A stretch of DNA of 64,000 nt from Methylobacterium phyllostachyos (lineage in GTDB: Bacteria; Pseudomonadota; Alphaproteobacteria; Rhizobiales; Beijerinckiaceae), in assembly GCF_900103445.1 (NCBI RefSeq), contig NZ_FNHS01000002.1:124001-188000 (forward strand), in the 5' to 3' direction. Below, in pieces: positions 40,922 through 49,444 of this stretch. The position numbers and the translations under genes are program-made. Below the pieces are notes generated by a model. It saw only the letters and a program-made list of their open reading frames with translations. It was not told where the DNA came from and searched no databases. The stretch's first letter is position 1. Every line of letters starts with the position of its first letter.

Positions 40922-43375
40922 TCAGGTTCCCCGCGGCTTGGCCCGGCGCGTCGGCGCCTCGGCGAGCGGGTCCTCGGGCCAGGGATGGCGCGGATAGCGT
41001 CCGCGCATCTCGGCGCGCACCGCCGCCCAGGATCCGCGCCAGAAGCCCGGGAGGTCGCGGGTGATCTGGATCTGCCGCTGGGCCGGCGACAGCAGATGCA
41101 GCACCAGCGGCCGGCCGCCGGCCCGGGGATGCCGGTCGAGGCCGAACAGCTCCTGCACGCGCACCGAGAGGGCGGGTTCGTCGGCGGCGTAGTCCACCGT
41201 GATGCGCGAGCCGGTCGGCACCTCCACATGAGTCGGCGCCTCTGCGTCGAGCCGGGCGCGCAACTCCCAGGGCAGCAGGCCCTGCAAAGCGCTGGCGAGG
41301 TCGTCTGCGGTAACCGAAGCGAGCGACGTGCGTCCGACGAGGGACGAGGCGAGCCAGGTCGTCACGGTCTCGGCCAGCGCCGTATCCGAGAGATCGGGCC
41401 AGGCCTCGCCTTCCGCCGCGTGCAGGAAGCGCACCCGGGCGCGCCATTGCGACAGGGCGGGCGTCCAGGGCAGCCGGTCGAGGCCGAGACCCGCGATGCC
41501 CCGCGCGAGGATTGCCGCGCTCTCCAGGTCGCTCGGGACCGGCAGGGGGCGCTCCCCCAGGCTGACGGCGCCGAGCCGCCGGACCGCCCGAGCCCTGAGG
41601 GCGGCGGATTGGGACTCGAAGGTGATTTCGGTGCGGGATTCGATCCTGTCGGCGAACAGCGCCTCGATGGCCGGGCCGTCGATCGCCGCCGCGGCCAGGA
41701 TGCGGGCGTTGCCGGCCGATCCCACGAGGTCGGCGACGACCAGATAGGTCTCCCGGGCGAGCGGGCTTGCCGGGTCGAGCCGGCCCGCCCGGCCGCTCGC
41801 CATCACGAACTCGCCGTCGCGGCCCCGCGCCCGCGCCACGCGGTCCGGATAGGCGAGCGCCAGGAGCCGGCCGGCCGGTACCGGTCCGGAATCCCGGCCG
41901 CCGCCCGCAATCCGCGCCCAGCCCTCGGCGAGCCGGCGCATGTCCGCGGACCGTCCGCCCCGATCGCGGCGGAACCGCTCGACGCGCGTATCGAGATCGA
42001 CATCGTCGCCCCCGAGGCCGCGTTCGACCAGCACGGCCGCGAGGTCGGAAGCGGCCCGGGCCTCGCCGGACCCGGCGGCGACCGTCACCATCCGGGCGAG
42101 CCGCGGCGGCAGCGGCAGGGCGCGCAGGCGGGCGCCCGTCTCGGTCAGCCGCCCGTCCGGATCGAGCGCGCCCAGCTCGGCCAGCAGGGCGCGGGCCTCC
42201 GCCAGCGCCGGGGCCGGTGGCGGATCCAGAAAGGCGAGGCTACTCGGGTCGGCGACGCCCCAGGCGGCGCAATCGAGGACCAGGCCCGCCAGATCGGCCG
42301 ACAGGATCTCGGGCCGCGAGAACGGTTCGAGCGCGTTGGTGGCTGGCTCCGACCAAAGCCGCCAGCAGACGCCGGGCTCCGTCCGGCCGGCGCGGCCCCG
42401 CCGCTGATCGACGGAGGCCCGGGAGGCGCGGGCGGTCACGAGCCGCGTCAGGCCGAGGCCGGGCTCGTAGACCGGCACCCGGGCGAGCCCGCAATCGACC
42501 ACGATCCGGACGCCCTCGATGGTCAGCGAGGTCTCGGCGATGCTGGTGGCTAGCACCACCTTGCGGGTCCCGGGCGGCGCAGGGGCGACGGCCCGGTCCT
42601 GCTCGGCCGGCGGAAGCGCGCCGTACAGGGGGGCGAGCACCACCCCGGGGTCGAGGCGCTCGGCCAGCAGATCGGCGGTCCGGCGGATCTCGGCCTGTCC
42701 GGGCAGGAACACCAGCACCGAGCCCGGATCCGCCCGCAGGGCGCGCAGCGTGACCTCGGCCACGGCCTCCTCGATCCGCCGGTTCTGGTCGCGCTCGAAG
42801 TGGCGGGTCTCCACCGGAAAAGCCCGGCCCTCCGAGGCGACGACGGGCGCGTCGTTCATCAATTTCGCGACCCGGGCGCCGTCGAGCGTCGCCGACATGA
42901 CGAGGAGGCGCAGATCCTCACGCAGGCCGCCCTGCGCGTCGAGGGCCAGGGCGAGGCCGAGATCGGCGTCGAGGGAGCGCTCGTGGAACTCGTCGAACAG
43001 CACCGCGCCGATGCCGGCGAGTTCCGGATCGTCGAGGATCATCCGGGTGAACACGCCTTCGGTCACAACCTCGATCCGGGTTCGGGCCGTGATTTTCGAG
43101 CCGAGCCGCACACGCAGGCCGACCGTTCCGCCGACCGATTCACCCAATGTCTGCGCCATCCGGGCGGCTGCGGCCCGGGCCGCGAGCCGGCGGGGCTCCA
43201 GCAGGATGATCTTTCGGCCGTCGAGCCAGGGGGCGTCGAGCAGGTCGAGGGGCACGCGCGTGGTCTTGCCGGCCCCCGGTGGGGCCACCAGCACGGCGGC
43301 GTTCCGCACAGTGAGGGCTTTGCGCAGGGCGGGGAGCGCCGCCTCGATCGGCAATGCGGTCTGGAGATCGGGCAT
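40922..43375 (-). CDS. hrpB: ATP-dependent helicase HrpB
   Basis: This is a DEAH-type superfamily 2 helicase of 817 residues, the usual HrpB length. Motif I is VAPPGAGKTTRVPLDLL (about 32-48), motif II is DEFHERSLDADL (a DEFH box), motif III is MSATLDG, and motif VI is QRRGRAGRTEPGVCWRLW. The C-terminal HrpB-specific domain ends with DLPGFWRGSWAAVRAEMRGRYPRHPWPEDP. The RNA or process acted upon is not known. The start at 43375 (MPDLQTALPIEAALPALR) matches family starts. Confidence 0.94.
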   Translation of the reverse strand: MPDLQTALPIEAALPALRKALTVRNAAVLVAPPGAGKTTRVPLDLLDAPWLDGRKIILLEPRRLAARAAAARMAQTLGESVGGTVGLRVRLGSKITARTRIEVVTEGVFTRMILDDPELAGIGAVLFDEFHERSLDADLGLALALDAQGGLREDLRLLVMSATLDGARVAKLMNDAPVVASEGRAFPVETRHFERDQNRRIEEAVAEVTLRALRADPGSVLVFLPGQAEIRRTADLLAERLDPGVVLAPLYGALPPAEQDRAVAPAPPGTRKVVLATSIAETSLTIEGVRIVVDCGLARVPVYEPGLGLTRLVTARASRASVDQRRGRAGRTEPGVCWRLWSEPATNALEPFSRPEILSADLAGLVLDCAAWGVADPSSLAFLDPPPAPALAEARALLAELGALDPDGRLTETGARLRALPLPPRLARMVTVAAGSGEARAASDLAAVLVERGLGGDDVDLDTRVERFRRDRGGRSADMRRLAEGWARIAGGGRDSGPVPAGRLLALAYPDRVARARGRDGEFVMASGRAGRLDPASPLARETYLVVADLVGSAGNARILAAAAIDGPAIEALFADRIESRTEITFESQSAALRARAVRRLGAVSLGERPLPVPSDLESAAILARGIAGLGLDRLPWTPALSQWRARVRFLHAAEGEAWPDLSDTALAETVTTWLASSLVGRTSLASVTADDLASALQGLLPWELRARLDAEAPTHVEVPTGSRITVDYAADEPALSVRVQELFGLDRHPRAGGRPLVLHLLSPAQRQIQITRDLPGFWRGSWAAVRAEMRGRYPRHPWPEDPLAEAPTRRAKPRGT

Positions 43376-43532
43376 CGGTGCCGCTGATGGCGCGGCGCGG
43401 CGCCGTGCGCAACCGGCGCGGCCGTTTGGTGACGGCAGGCCGTGATCGATACCGATCCCGTCGCCGGACCCTGGCCTCCGCGCCGGCCAAACGCGAAGCT
43501 CAGGCGTATCAAAAATAATCGGGAGTGAAACG

Positions 43533-44156
43533 ATGCGCTTTCGCCGGACCATCCTGGCTCTGGTCGCCCTGCCCTACGCGCTCGCTGCGGCTCACGCGCA
43601 GGACAGGCTGCCGACGATTCCGCCGCAGGACTACACACCCGAGCAGAAGCAGGCGGCCGAAACCTTCGCGCAGGCCCGGGGTAAGCCACCCTTCGGCCCG
43701 TTCGAGCCGCTGATGTACTCGCCCGACGTCATGACGCTGGCGCGGTCGATGGGCGATTACCTGCGCTTCAAGCCCAAGATCGGCACCACCCTGTCGGAGC
43801 TGGTGATCCTGATGACCGCAAGGCGCTGGACCCAGGATTACGAATGGTACGTCCACGCCCCGATCGCCGAGAAGGCGGGGATCTCGGCCGACATCATCGC
43901 GGCAATCCGCGACGGACGCCGCCCGGCCCGGATGAGCGACGACGAGACCATCGTGTACGACTTCACGTCCGAGCTGCAGGACACCAAGCGCGTTTCGGAT
44001 GCAACCTTCGCCCGGGCGGAGGCCCGCTTCGGAAAGCCCGCGATCGTCGATCTGGCGGCGATCTCCGGCTACTACACGCTGCTTGCCATGGAGCTGAACG
44101 CGGCCCGCTATCCGATTCCCAAAGACGGCCAGCCCCTGCCGCGCCTGCCCGAGTAA
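43533..44156 (+). CDS. Exported carboxymuconolactone decarboxylase-like protein
   Basis: The 207-residue protein has a signal peptide (MRFRRTILALVALPYALAAAHA, cleavage at AQD). The AhpD/CMD-type fold is indicated by GTTLSELVILMTARRWTQDYEWYVHAPIAEKAG (about 88-120). The usual CXXC of AhpD peroxidases is not present: the position reads WTQDYEW, so the thiol redox activity is unlikely. The function is unknown. GGGAG precedes the start. Confidence 0.82.
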   Translation: MRFRRTILALVALPYALAAAHAQDRLPTIPPQDYTPEQKQAAETFAQARGKPPFGPFEPLMYSPDVMTLARSMGDYLRFKPKIGTTLSELVILMTARRWTQDYEWYVHAPIAEKAGISADIIAAIRDGRRPARMSDDETIVYDFTSELQDTKRVSDATFARAEARFGKPAIVDLAAISGYYTLLAMELNAARYPIPKDGQPLPRLPE

Positions 44157-44162
44157 GCCGGC

Positions 44163-44203
44163 TTATCCACAGCGCCTGCGGAGGCAAAACCCCGTTGTCC
44201 ACA
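44163..44203. promoter_or_regulatory. Two DnaA-box-like sites
   Basis: TTATCCACA at 44163-44171 matches the consensus DnaA box exactly. TTGTCCACA at 44195-44203 differs at one position. They have the same orientation and are 32 bases apart, in the non-coding stretch before the small gene at 44305. Chance occurrence in GC-rich DNA is less likely for the pair than for one. Function is inferred. Confidence 0.45.
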
Positions 44204-44240
44204 GCCTATGGCGGCCTCCGGCGCGGCCGCCGCAAGCGCG

Positions 44241-44255
44241 TTGACGAAGCGTTAA
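44241..44255. promoter_or_regulatory. CtrA-box-like site (TTGA-N7-TTAA)
   Basis: The 15 bases read TTGA-N7-TTAA, one mismatch from the CtrA full site TTAA-N7-TTAA used by alphaproteobacteria. It lies about 50 bases upstream of the small gene at 44305 and 38 bases after the second DnaA-like box. Confidence 0.35.
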
Positions 44256-44304
44256 CCTTTATGGCTTGTTCTCTTTCCGTTCCCAGCGCGAGGAGGAGAA
44301 CACC

Positions 44305-44538
44305 ATGCGGATTGCAGCCGATGCCGTGCGCGACGATCACGCCTGTCCGGTCGAGGCGATCAGCAGCGCCTATCTCGGCTTTGCCGGCGGCGATGCCGGG
44401 ATCGCGCTGCGCTGTGCGATCGCCGACGCGTTGTCCGACCTGATGGAGGCCGAGCGGCGCACCCGCGAACGCAGCCGCCTGATCTCCCGAGGTTATGTCC
44501 GCGGGGCGCCCGAGTCCGGCCACAGTCCTGCAAGCTGA
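44305..44538 (+). CDS. Small uncharacterised protein
   Basis: The 77-residue protein starts after a strong GAGGAGGAG ribosome site. It begins MRIAADAVRDDHACPVEAIS and is largely helical (GIALRCAIADALSDLMEAERRTRERSRLI). There is no signal peptide or membrane segment and no family recognised. The upstream DnaA- and CtrA-like boxes could make it cell-cycle regulated. Confidence 0.6.
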   Translation: MRIAADAVRDDHACPVEAISSAYLGFAGGDAGIALRCAIADALSDLMEAERRTRERSRLISRGYVRGAPESGHSPAS

Positions 44539-44643
44539 ACGGTTGCTGCAAACGCAGTTCAGGCTTGATGCAGCGCGGCGGTGACATGATCTGTTTCATG
44601 ATCCGGGACGGTTCGAGCCGCCCGCTTCATTCGGAGACAGGTC

Positions 44644-45018
44644 ATGAAACGCTTCGCTTTGCTTTCGGCCGCCGCGCTGATCGGCGCGGGCACTCTGGCC
44701 TCTTCGACCGCGGAGGCGCGCGGCGGCGGCGCCATCGCGGCTGGCATCATCGGCGGCCTCGCGGCCGGCGCTTTGATCGGCGCCGCCACCCAGGCCCACG
44801 CGGCCCCCGCCTACGGGTATGATTACGGCTATGGTGGCTACGGCTACGCGCCGGCACCCGTGGTGGTGCGGCCGGCGCCGGCCTACCGCGTCTACGAGGA
44901 GGACGGCCCCGTCTACGCCACTCGCCGGACCGTAACCTACGAGCGCGTGCCGGTCGGCTATTATGACCGCCCCGTCCGCCATTGGCACCGGGACTGGTCC
45001 GACGGCTACGGCTGGTGA
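44644..45018 (+). CDS. Secreted Gly/Tyr-rich protein
   Basis: The 124-residue protein has a signal peptide (MKRFALLSAAALIGAGTLASS, cleavage near AEARG), then a glycine-zipper-like stretch (AAGIIGGLAAGALIGAATQ) and a Tyr/Gly/Pro-rich region (YGYDYGYGGYGYAPAP). The tail DRPVRHWHRDW is rich in aromatic and basic residues. Such proteins probably sit in the envelope; no defined function. GGAG lies upstream of the start. Confidence 0.7.
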   Translation: MKRFALLSAAALIGAGTLASSTAEARGGGAIAAGIIGGLAAGALIGAATQAHAAPAYGYDYGYGGYGYAPAPVVVRPAPAYRVYEEDGPVYATRRTVTYERVPVGYYDRPVRHWHRDWSDGYGW

Positions 45019-45101
45019 TCGACCCTCCACCGGGCATCGGCCTCGACCTTGGGGTCCGGCATGAACCGCGTGTTCATGCCTGAGCCGCTACGGTCGGGAC
45101 G

Positions 45102-46511
45102 ATGTTCGGGGATCGTGCGCAGATGTCTTTGCCATCAGCCGGTGTAGACGCAGACATTTCCGGTGACGTTCGACTCTCGGACATCCTCGCGGCCCTGAGC
45201 CACGCCCTGGACCTGACGGAGGGCCAGCCGCCTGGCCATTGCGTGCGCGCCACGTTCATCGGCATGCATGTCGGGCGGGTGATGGGTCTGGAAACCCGCG
45301 CGCTCTGGGAACTCTACTACACCATCATGCTGAAGGACCTGGGCTGCTCCAGCAACGCCGCCCGGATCTGCGCGCTCTACCTGTCGGATGACATCGGCTT
45401 CAAGCGCGATTTTAAAACGGTGAGCGACAGCCTGCCCAAGGTTCTGGGCTTCGTCTTTTCCCATACCGGATTGAACACTGGTCTCGCGGAGCGGTTCAGG
45501 GCGGTGCTGAACGTCCTGCAGAACGGTGGCGCGATCGTCGATGACCTGATCCAGACCCGCTGCCAGCGCGGGGCCGAGATCGCCGCGCGCCTGCGCTTTC
45601 CCCCGGCCGTCTGCACCGCGATTCACGCATTGGACGAGCACTGGAACGGCAAGGGACGTCCGGACCATCTCGCCGGCCCGGCGATCCCCCTCTACGCCCG
45701 CATCGCCCTGCTGGCGCAGGTCGCGGACGTGTTCCACACCGCGGCCGGTCCCGCAGCCGCCCTGGCGGAGATCCGCGGCCGCATCGGGACGTGGTTCGAC
45801 CCCGAGATCGTTGCGTCCTTCGAGTCCGCGGCCGCCGCGCCCGGCTTTTGGGAGCTCCTGGGATCCGACGCGGTCGAGGCGGCGGTCCTGGCGCTGGAGC
45901 CGGCGCAGAGCGCCATCGTGGTCGACGAATCCTACCTCGACGACATCGCCCAGGCCTTCGCCCAGGTGATCGATGCCAAGAGCCCGTTCACTTCCGGCCA
46001 TTCCGAGCGGGTGGCGGTCTACGCCGACATGGTGGCGGCCGAACTCGGCCTCGACGCACGCCGCCGCCGCTGGCTGAGGCGGGCGGCGCTGCTGCACGAC
46101 GTCGGCAAGCTCGGCGTCTCGAACGCGATCCTCGACAAGAACGGCAAGCTCGACGATGACGAGTGGCACGCCATGCGCGGCCATGCCCTCCTGTCCGAGA
46201 CGATCCTGGCGCGCGTCCCCGCCTTCCAGGACATGGCACGCATCGGCGGGGGACACCATGAGCGCCTGGACGGGCGCGGCTATCCCCGCGGCCTTGAAGC
46301 GGCCGATATCGCCCTGGAGACCCGGATCGTGTCGGTGGCCGACGTGTTCGACGCCCTTACGGCGGACCGGCCGTACCGGAAAGCCATGCCGCTGGACAAG
46401 GCGCTCACCATCATGCGCGCCGATCTCGGCACGGCCTTCGATCCGATCTGCTTCGCCGCGCTCGAGCGCGCGCTGGCGGTGATCGAGGGCGATCTGGCCC
46501 GGGCGGCCTGA
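45102..46511 (+). CDS. Double HD-GYP-type phosphohydrolase
   Basis: The 469-residue protein carries two HD-GYP-like halves. The N-terminal half (about 25-245) is degenerate: the catalytic HD position reads MLKDLGCSSNA (Lys78-Asp79) and the HHExxDGxGYP region reads DEHWNGKGRP. The C-terminal half (about 275-465) is intact: His332-Asp333 in LLHDVGKLG and HHERLDGRGYP (385-395). The C-terminal domain probably cleaves cyclic-di-GMP or a related dinucleotide, with the first half as a sensor or dimer partner. ATG 45123 is an alternative start. No signal peptide or membrane segment. Confidence 0.88.
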   Translation: MFGDRAQMSLPSAGVDADISGDVRLSDILAALSHALDLTEGQPPGHCVRATFIGMHVGRVMGLETRALWELYYTIMLKDLGCSSNAARICALYLSDDIGFKRDFKTVSDSLPKVLGFVFSHTGLNTGLAERFRAVLNVLQNGGAIVDDLIQTRCQRGAEIAARLRFPPAVCTAIHALDEHWNGKGRPDHLAGPAIPLYARIALLAQVADVFHTAAGPAAALAEIRGRIGTWFDPEIVASFESAAAAPGFWELLGSDAVEAAVLALEPAQSAIVVDESYLDDIAQAFAQVIDAKSPFTSGHSERVAVYADMVAAELGLDARRRRWLRRAALLHDVGKLGVSNAILDKNGKLDDDEWHAMRGHALLSETILARVPAFQDMARIGGGHHERLDGRGYPRGLEAADIALETRIVSVADVFDALTADRPYRKAMPLDKALTIMRADLGTAFDPICFAALERALAVIEGDLARAA

Positions 46512-46547
46512 GACCGGCCGGCGCCCCTCAGCCGATTTGAGACTTCC

Positions 46548-47246
46548 ATGCTGATCCACGAAGGCATAACGCGCACCCCCGAAGCCGACCGGAAGCTCGG
46601 TCTGTCCCTGGCCGCGGTGGCCGGTGCGCTGAACACCGCGGGGTTCTACGCGGTCGGCCTCTACGCCTCGAACATGACCGGCAACGTCTCGGCGATCTCC
46701 GACCGGACCGGCACGGGCGACTTCGCCCTGGCCGCCGAGGCGCTGCTGCTCGTTCTGCTGTTCGTGTTGGGCTCGGCCAGCTCGACGCTGCTGATCCGCT
46801 ACCGCCGCCGCAGGTCCGTCCGGGGCTCCCACGCCTTCAGCGTGTGTGCGGAGGCGTTCTGCCTCGTCGTCCTCGGGCTCGTCACGCTTCAGCTCGATGA
46901 GGCGACCCGGGGCCACGCCCTGGTGCTGGGCTTGAGCTTCACGATGGGCCTGCAGAACGCGGCGGTGACCAAGATCTCCGAGGCACGGGTGCGCACCACG
47001 CACGTCACCGGGATGGTCACCGATATCGGCATTGAGTTGGCGCGTTGGCTCGATCGCGGCGCGCCCGACCGGGTGCCGCTGAAGCCCCACGATCCGGTGC
47101 GGCTTCAGCTCCACCTGCTGACGGTCGGTTCGTTCCTGGCGGGCGGCCTGGTGGGCGTCGTCGCCTACCGTGCCGTCGGGGTCGCGCTGCTGTTCGCGGC
47201 GGCCGCGATCCTGGCCGCCCTGGCGCTGCCTGCGCTCAGGCGTTGA
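46548..47246 (+). CDS. DUF1275 (YoaK-like) membrane protein
   Basis: The 232-residue protein has about six membrane segments. DUF1275 motifs are visible: AGALNTAGFYAVGLYASNMTGNVSAI near the N-terminus and MGLQNAAVTKISEARVRTTHVTGMVTDIG in the middle. The transported substrate or function is unknown. It lies 36 bases after the HD-GYP gene and its end overlaps the convergent flagellar-like mini-gene by 11 bases. Confidence 0.85.
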   Translation: MLIHEGITRTPEADRKLGLSLAAVAGALNTAGFYAVGLYASNMTGNVSAISDRTGTGDFALAAEALLLVLLFVLGSASSTLLIRYRRRRSVRGSHAFSVCAEAFCLVVLGLVTLQLDEATRGHALVLGLSFTMGLQNAAVTKISEARVRTTHVTGMVTDIGIELARWLDRGAPDRVPLKPHDPVRLQLHLLTVGSFLAGGLVGVVAYRAVGVALLFAAAAILAALALPALRR

Positions 47247-47484
47247 TGTCGAGGAGCTGACCCGTCATCCGGTCGGCGGTCCGCGCCACGGCGGCGTTGA
47301 GCGCGAAGGCGGATTTGGAGCCGAGCAGCTCGACGGCGGCGCTCGACAGGTCCACCTGCGCGGCGGGTTGAAGGGCGGTTCCGGAGACGGGCGCTCCGGC
47401 GGACGCGATGGTCTGGGCGGCCGTATCGAGGCGGTCGGTGGCGCGGGCCATGCCCACGGTGGCGGTCTGAAGGGCGTCGATCAT
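47236..47484 (-). CDS. Orphan flagellar-rod-like mini-protein
   Basis: The 82-residue protein has helical ends and the C-terminus SKSAFALNAAVARTADRMTG, then QLLDINA. This resembles the C-terminal signature of flagellar rod/hook proteins (FlgB, FlgC, FlgE, FlgG), where a similar helix ends with a D-x-M-x-x-x-LL-D-I pattern. No other flagellar gene is in the window. It may be a divergent rod or hook-associated protein or a domesticated fragment. The start MIDALQTATVGMARA is conserved-looking. Confidence 0.6.
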   Translation of the reverse strand: MIDALQTATVGMARATDRLDTAAQTIASAGAPVSGTALQPAAQVDLSSAAVELLGSKSAFALNAAVARTADRMTGQLLDINA

Positions 47485-47605
47485 GCGGTACCTCCGACCG
47501 ATGATTGTGCCGGGCTCACGCTGCGGTTGCGTTGAGACGATCGCTCAAATGCGCTGGATCACCGCGTTCAACGGCGGATGCTTGACGCTGTGTTCTGGGT
47601 GACCG

Positions 47606-47692
<87 letters not shown>

Positions 47693-47726
47693 ATCGCGCC
47701 CTCGGTAACGGCCGGCGCTTCCGCGA

Positions 47727-48974
47727 TCAAGCCGGGGGCGTCCAGCCGTAGAGCCATGCGTAGCGATCGCGCATGCCGTCGGGGCCGAGCCGCGCCATCA
47801 CGGCGTTGCGGGCCAGCGCCACCAGTCCCCGTGCGTGGTAAGTCCGGCCGTTGGCGCGGGCTGCTTTCTGCACCCGCCGGACGCGGGCCGTGCGCGCCGC
47901 CGAGAAGGCCGCAAGCGCCGCCGGCACGGTGGGATGGGCGGCGAGCGCGTGCGTCAGCACCGCGGCATCCTCGATGGCCAACGCCGCGCCCTGCGCGAGA
48001 TAGGGCAGGACCGGATGCGCCGCATCCCCGATCAGCGCGACGCGCCCCCGCGCCAGCGGACGCGCCACCGCCCGGTCGGCCAACGACCAGACCAGCCAGG
48101 AATCCGGGATGCTCAAAACCTCCCGAAGCGGTCCGGCACAGCCGCGGAAAAACACCCGCAGCACCGCCGGATCCCCGAGCCGGCCCCAGCCCTCGTCGCC
48201 GACCGCTTCAGGCACCACCGCCACGACGTTGAGGAACTGGCCGTCCCGCACCGGATAATGCACCACGTGCCGGTTCCGGCCGAGCCATAAACCGGTCGCC
48301 GCCCCCCGCAGCGCCTCCGGCACGGACTCAATCGGGATCAGGGCCCGCCACGCCGCCGCGTGGCCCGGCCGCAGCGGCGCCGGGTTCAAATGGCCGCGGA
48401 GGCGCGACCGGATCCCATCGGCCCCGATCACCAGATCGAAGGCGAGGTCCTGCGTGCCGCTGGCCCCCTCGGCGCAAACTCGGGCGTCGGACTCCGTCTC
48501 GGTCAGGGTCGTCGCCGTGCGGCCCATCATCAACCGGATCGCCGGCCGGCCACGCAGGGCGTCCAGGAGCAGAGTCTGAAGGTCGGCCCGGTGGATCACG
48601 TAATAGGGCGCGCCGAACCGCCTCCGCGCCTCGGTACCCAGGGCGACGCCGCCGATCCGGCGGCCGCTGTCGAGGGTGCGTACCTCGACGCCCGGTGGCT
48701 CGCTCGCGGCCCGGCGCAGGGATGCCGCGAGGCCGAGGCTAGCCAGCACCCGGCTGGCATTGGGGGAAATCTGGATCCCGGCCCCGACTTCGCTGAAGCC
48801 GGTGCGGCGCTCGATCACCGTGACGGCATGGCCGCCATCCGACAGCGCCAAAGCCGCCGTGAGGCCGCCGATCCCGGCCCCGACGATACCGATCCGCAAG
48901 GGCGGCCCGATCCGCGAAGGCTGCCCGATCCGCGAAGGCTGCCCGAGCCGCAAGTCCTGACTGTCGGACGACAT
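47727..48974 (-). CDS. FAD-dependent aromatic monooxygenase-like
   Basis: The 415-residue flavoprotein resembles salicylate or 3-hydroxybenzoate hydroxylases. The FAD-binding Rossmann motif is RIGIVGAGIGGLTAALALSDGG (about 26-47), with the second FAD motif GADGIRSRLRGHL and the DG/GD motif RVALIGDAAHPVLPYLAQGA. The substrate cannot be read. The N-terminus is unusual: six-residue units (LRLGQP, SRIGQP, SRIGPP) precede the first strand, encoded by an 18-bp tandem repeat. The start at 48974 is taken before MSSDSQDL. Confidence 0.85.
   Translation of the reverse strand: MSSDSQDLRLGQPSRIGQPSRIGPPLRIGIVGAGIGGLTAALALSDGGHAVTVIERRTGFSEVGAGIQISPNASRVLASLGLAASLRRAASEPPGVEVRTLDSGRRIGGVALGTEARRRFGAPYYVIHRADLQTLLLDALRGRPAIRLMMGRTATTLTETESDARVCAEGASGTQDLAFDLVIGADGIRSRLRGHLNPAPLRPGHAAAWRALIPIESVPEALRGAATGLWLGRNRHVVHYPVRDGQFLNVVAVVPEAVGDEGWGRLGDPAVLRVFFRGCAGPLREVLSIPDSWLVWSLADRAVARPLARGRVALIGDAAHPVLPYLAQGAALAIEDAAVLTHALAAHPTVPAALAAFSAARTARVRRVQKAARANGRTYHARGLVALARNAVMARLGPDGMRDRYAWLYGWTPPA
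48888..48959. repeat. 18-bp tandem repeat in the monooxygenase 5' end
   Basis: Four consecutive 18-base units lie in frame at the start of the FAD monooxygenase gene: 48888-48905 (diverged), 48906-48923 and 48924-48941 (identical) and 48942-48959 (diverged). They encode a six-residue unit of the type RIGQPS, similar to the LRIGIVG strand that follows, so they look like local duplication of the first Rossmann strand. Confidence 0.85.
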
Positions 48975-48987
48975 CGCCGAAGCGCGC

Positions 48988-49245
48988 CTACTCCGCGGCG
49001 AGCTTGGCGTCGTCGTGCCAAACGCAGGCCTGCGGATCAGCCTCGTCAGCCTTGAGGCCGGCACGGTAGCGGTACAGCGTCGAGCAGTACTGGCAGATGA
49101 TCTCGGTGTCGGCGCCCATGTCGAGGAAGACGTGCGGATGGTCGAACGGCGGCAGCGCGCCGATGCACATGAACTCCTTCACCCCCACGGCGACCACCGG
49201 CACGCCGGGCTCGTTGTGGAAGTGGGGTACCGCCTTGCCTGCCAT
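48988..49245 (-). CDS. CHCC-type zinc-finger protein
   Basis: The 85-residue protein belongs to the zf-CHCC family, related to the C-terminal part of mitochondrial complex I subunit NDUFS6. Zinc ligands are visible: Cys in EFMCIGALPPF, His in FDHPHVFLDMG, and Cys-X2-Cys in IICQYCSTLY. The start at 49245 (MAGKAVPHFHNEPG) is conserved-looking. Its partner is likely a respiratory or metal-related factor, not shown here. Confidence 0.8.
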   Translation of the reverse strand: MAGKAVPHFHNEPGVPVVAVGVKEFMCIGALPPFDHPHVFLDMGADTEIICQYCSTLYRYRAGLKADEADPQACVWHDDAKLAAE

Positions 49246-49444
49246 CCGGCCCTCGCCTGACCCGCAACCGACCGCGCGGCGAATCTGCCAGCGCGCCCCC
49301 GGGCGCCTCACGGCCGCTTATGCCGCCAGCCCCGCGGCGGGCGCAAGCCTCGCCCCGCAACCGTCGGGACGCCGCTTGGCCTGCCGCGCCGCGCACCGTA
49401 CATAGGGCGCACGCCCGATTGATGACGCCGCGAAAAGTCTCGAG

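Noticed and set aside
43533..44156. AhpD-type peroxidase function of the exported CMD-like protein
   Set aside because: The CXXC site needed for AhpD activity is absent at the expected position.
44163..44203. Chromosomal replication origin suggested by DnaA-like boxes
   Set aside because: Only two boxes, no AT-rich unwinding region next to them, and none of the usual origin-flanking genes (dnaA, hemE, parA) are near. A local regulatory use is more likely.
45135..47114. Long antisense frame across the HD-GYP and DUF1275 genes
   Set aside because: It spans two real genes and has no recognisable domain.
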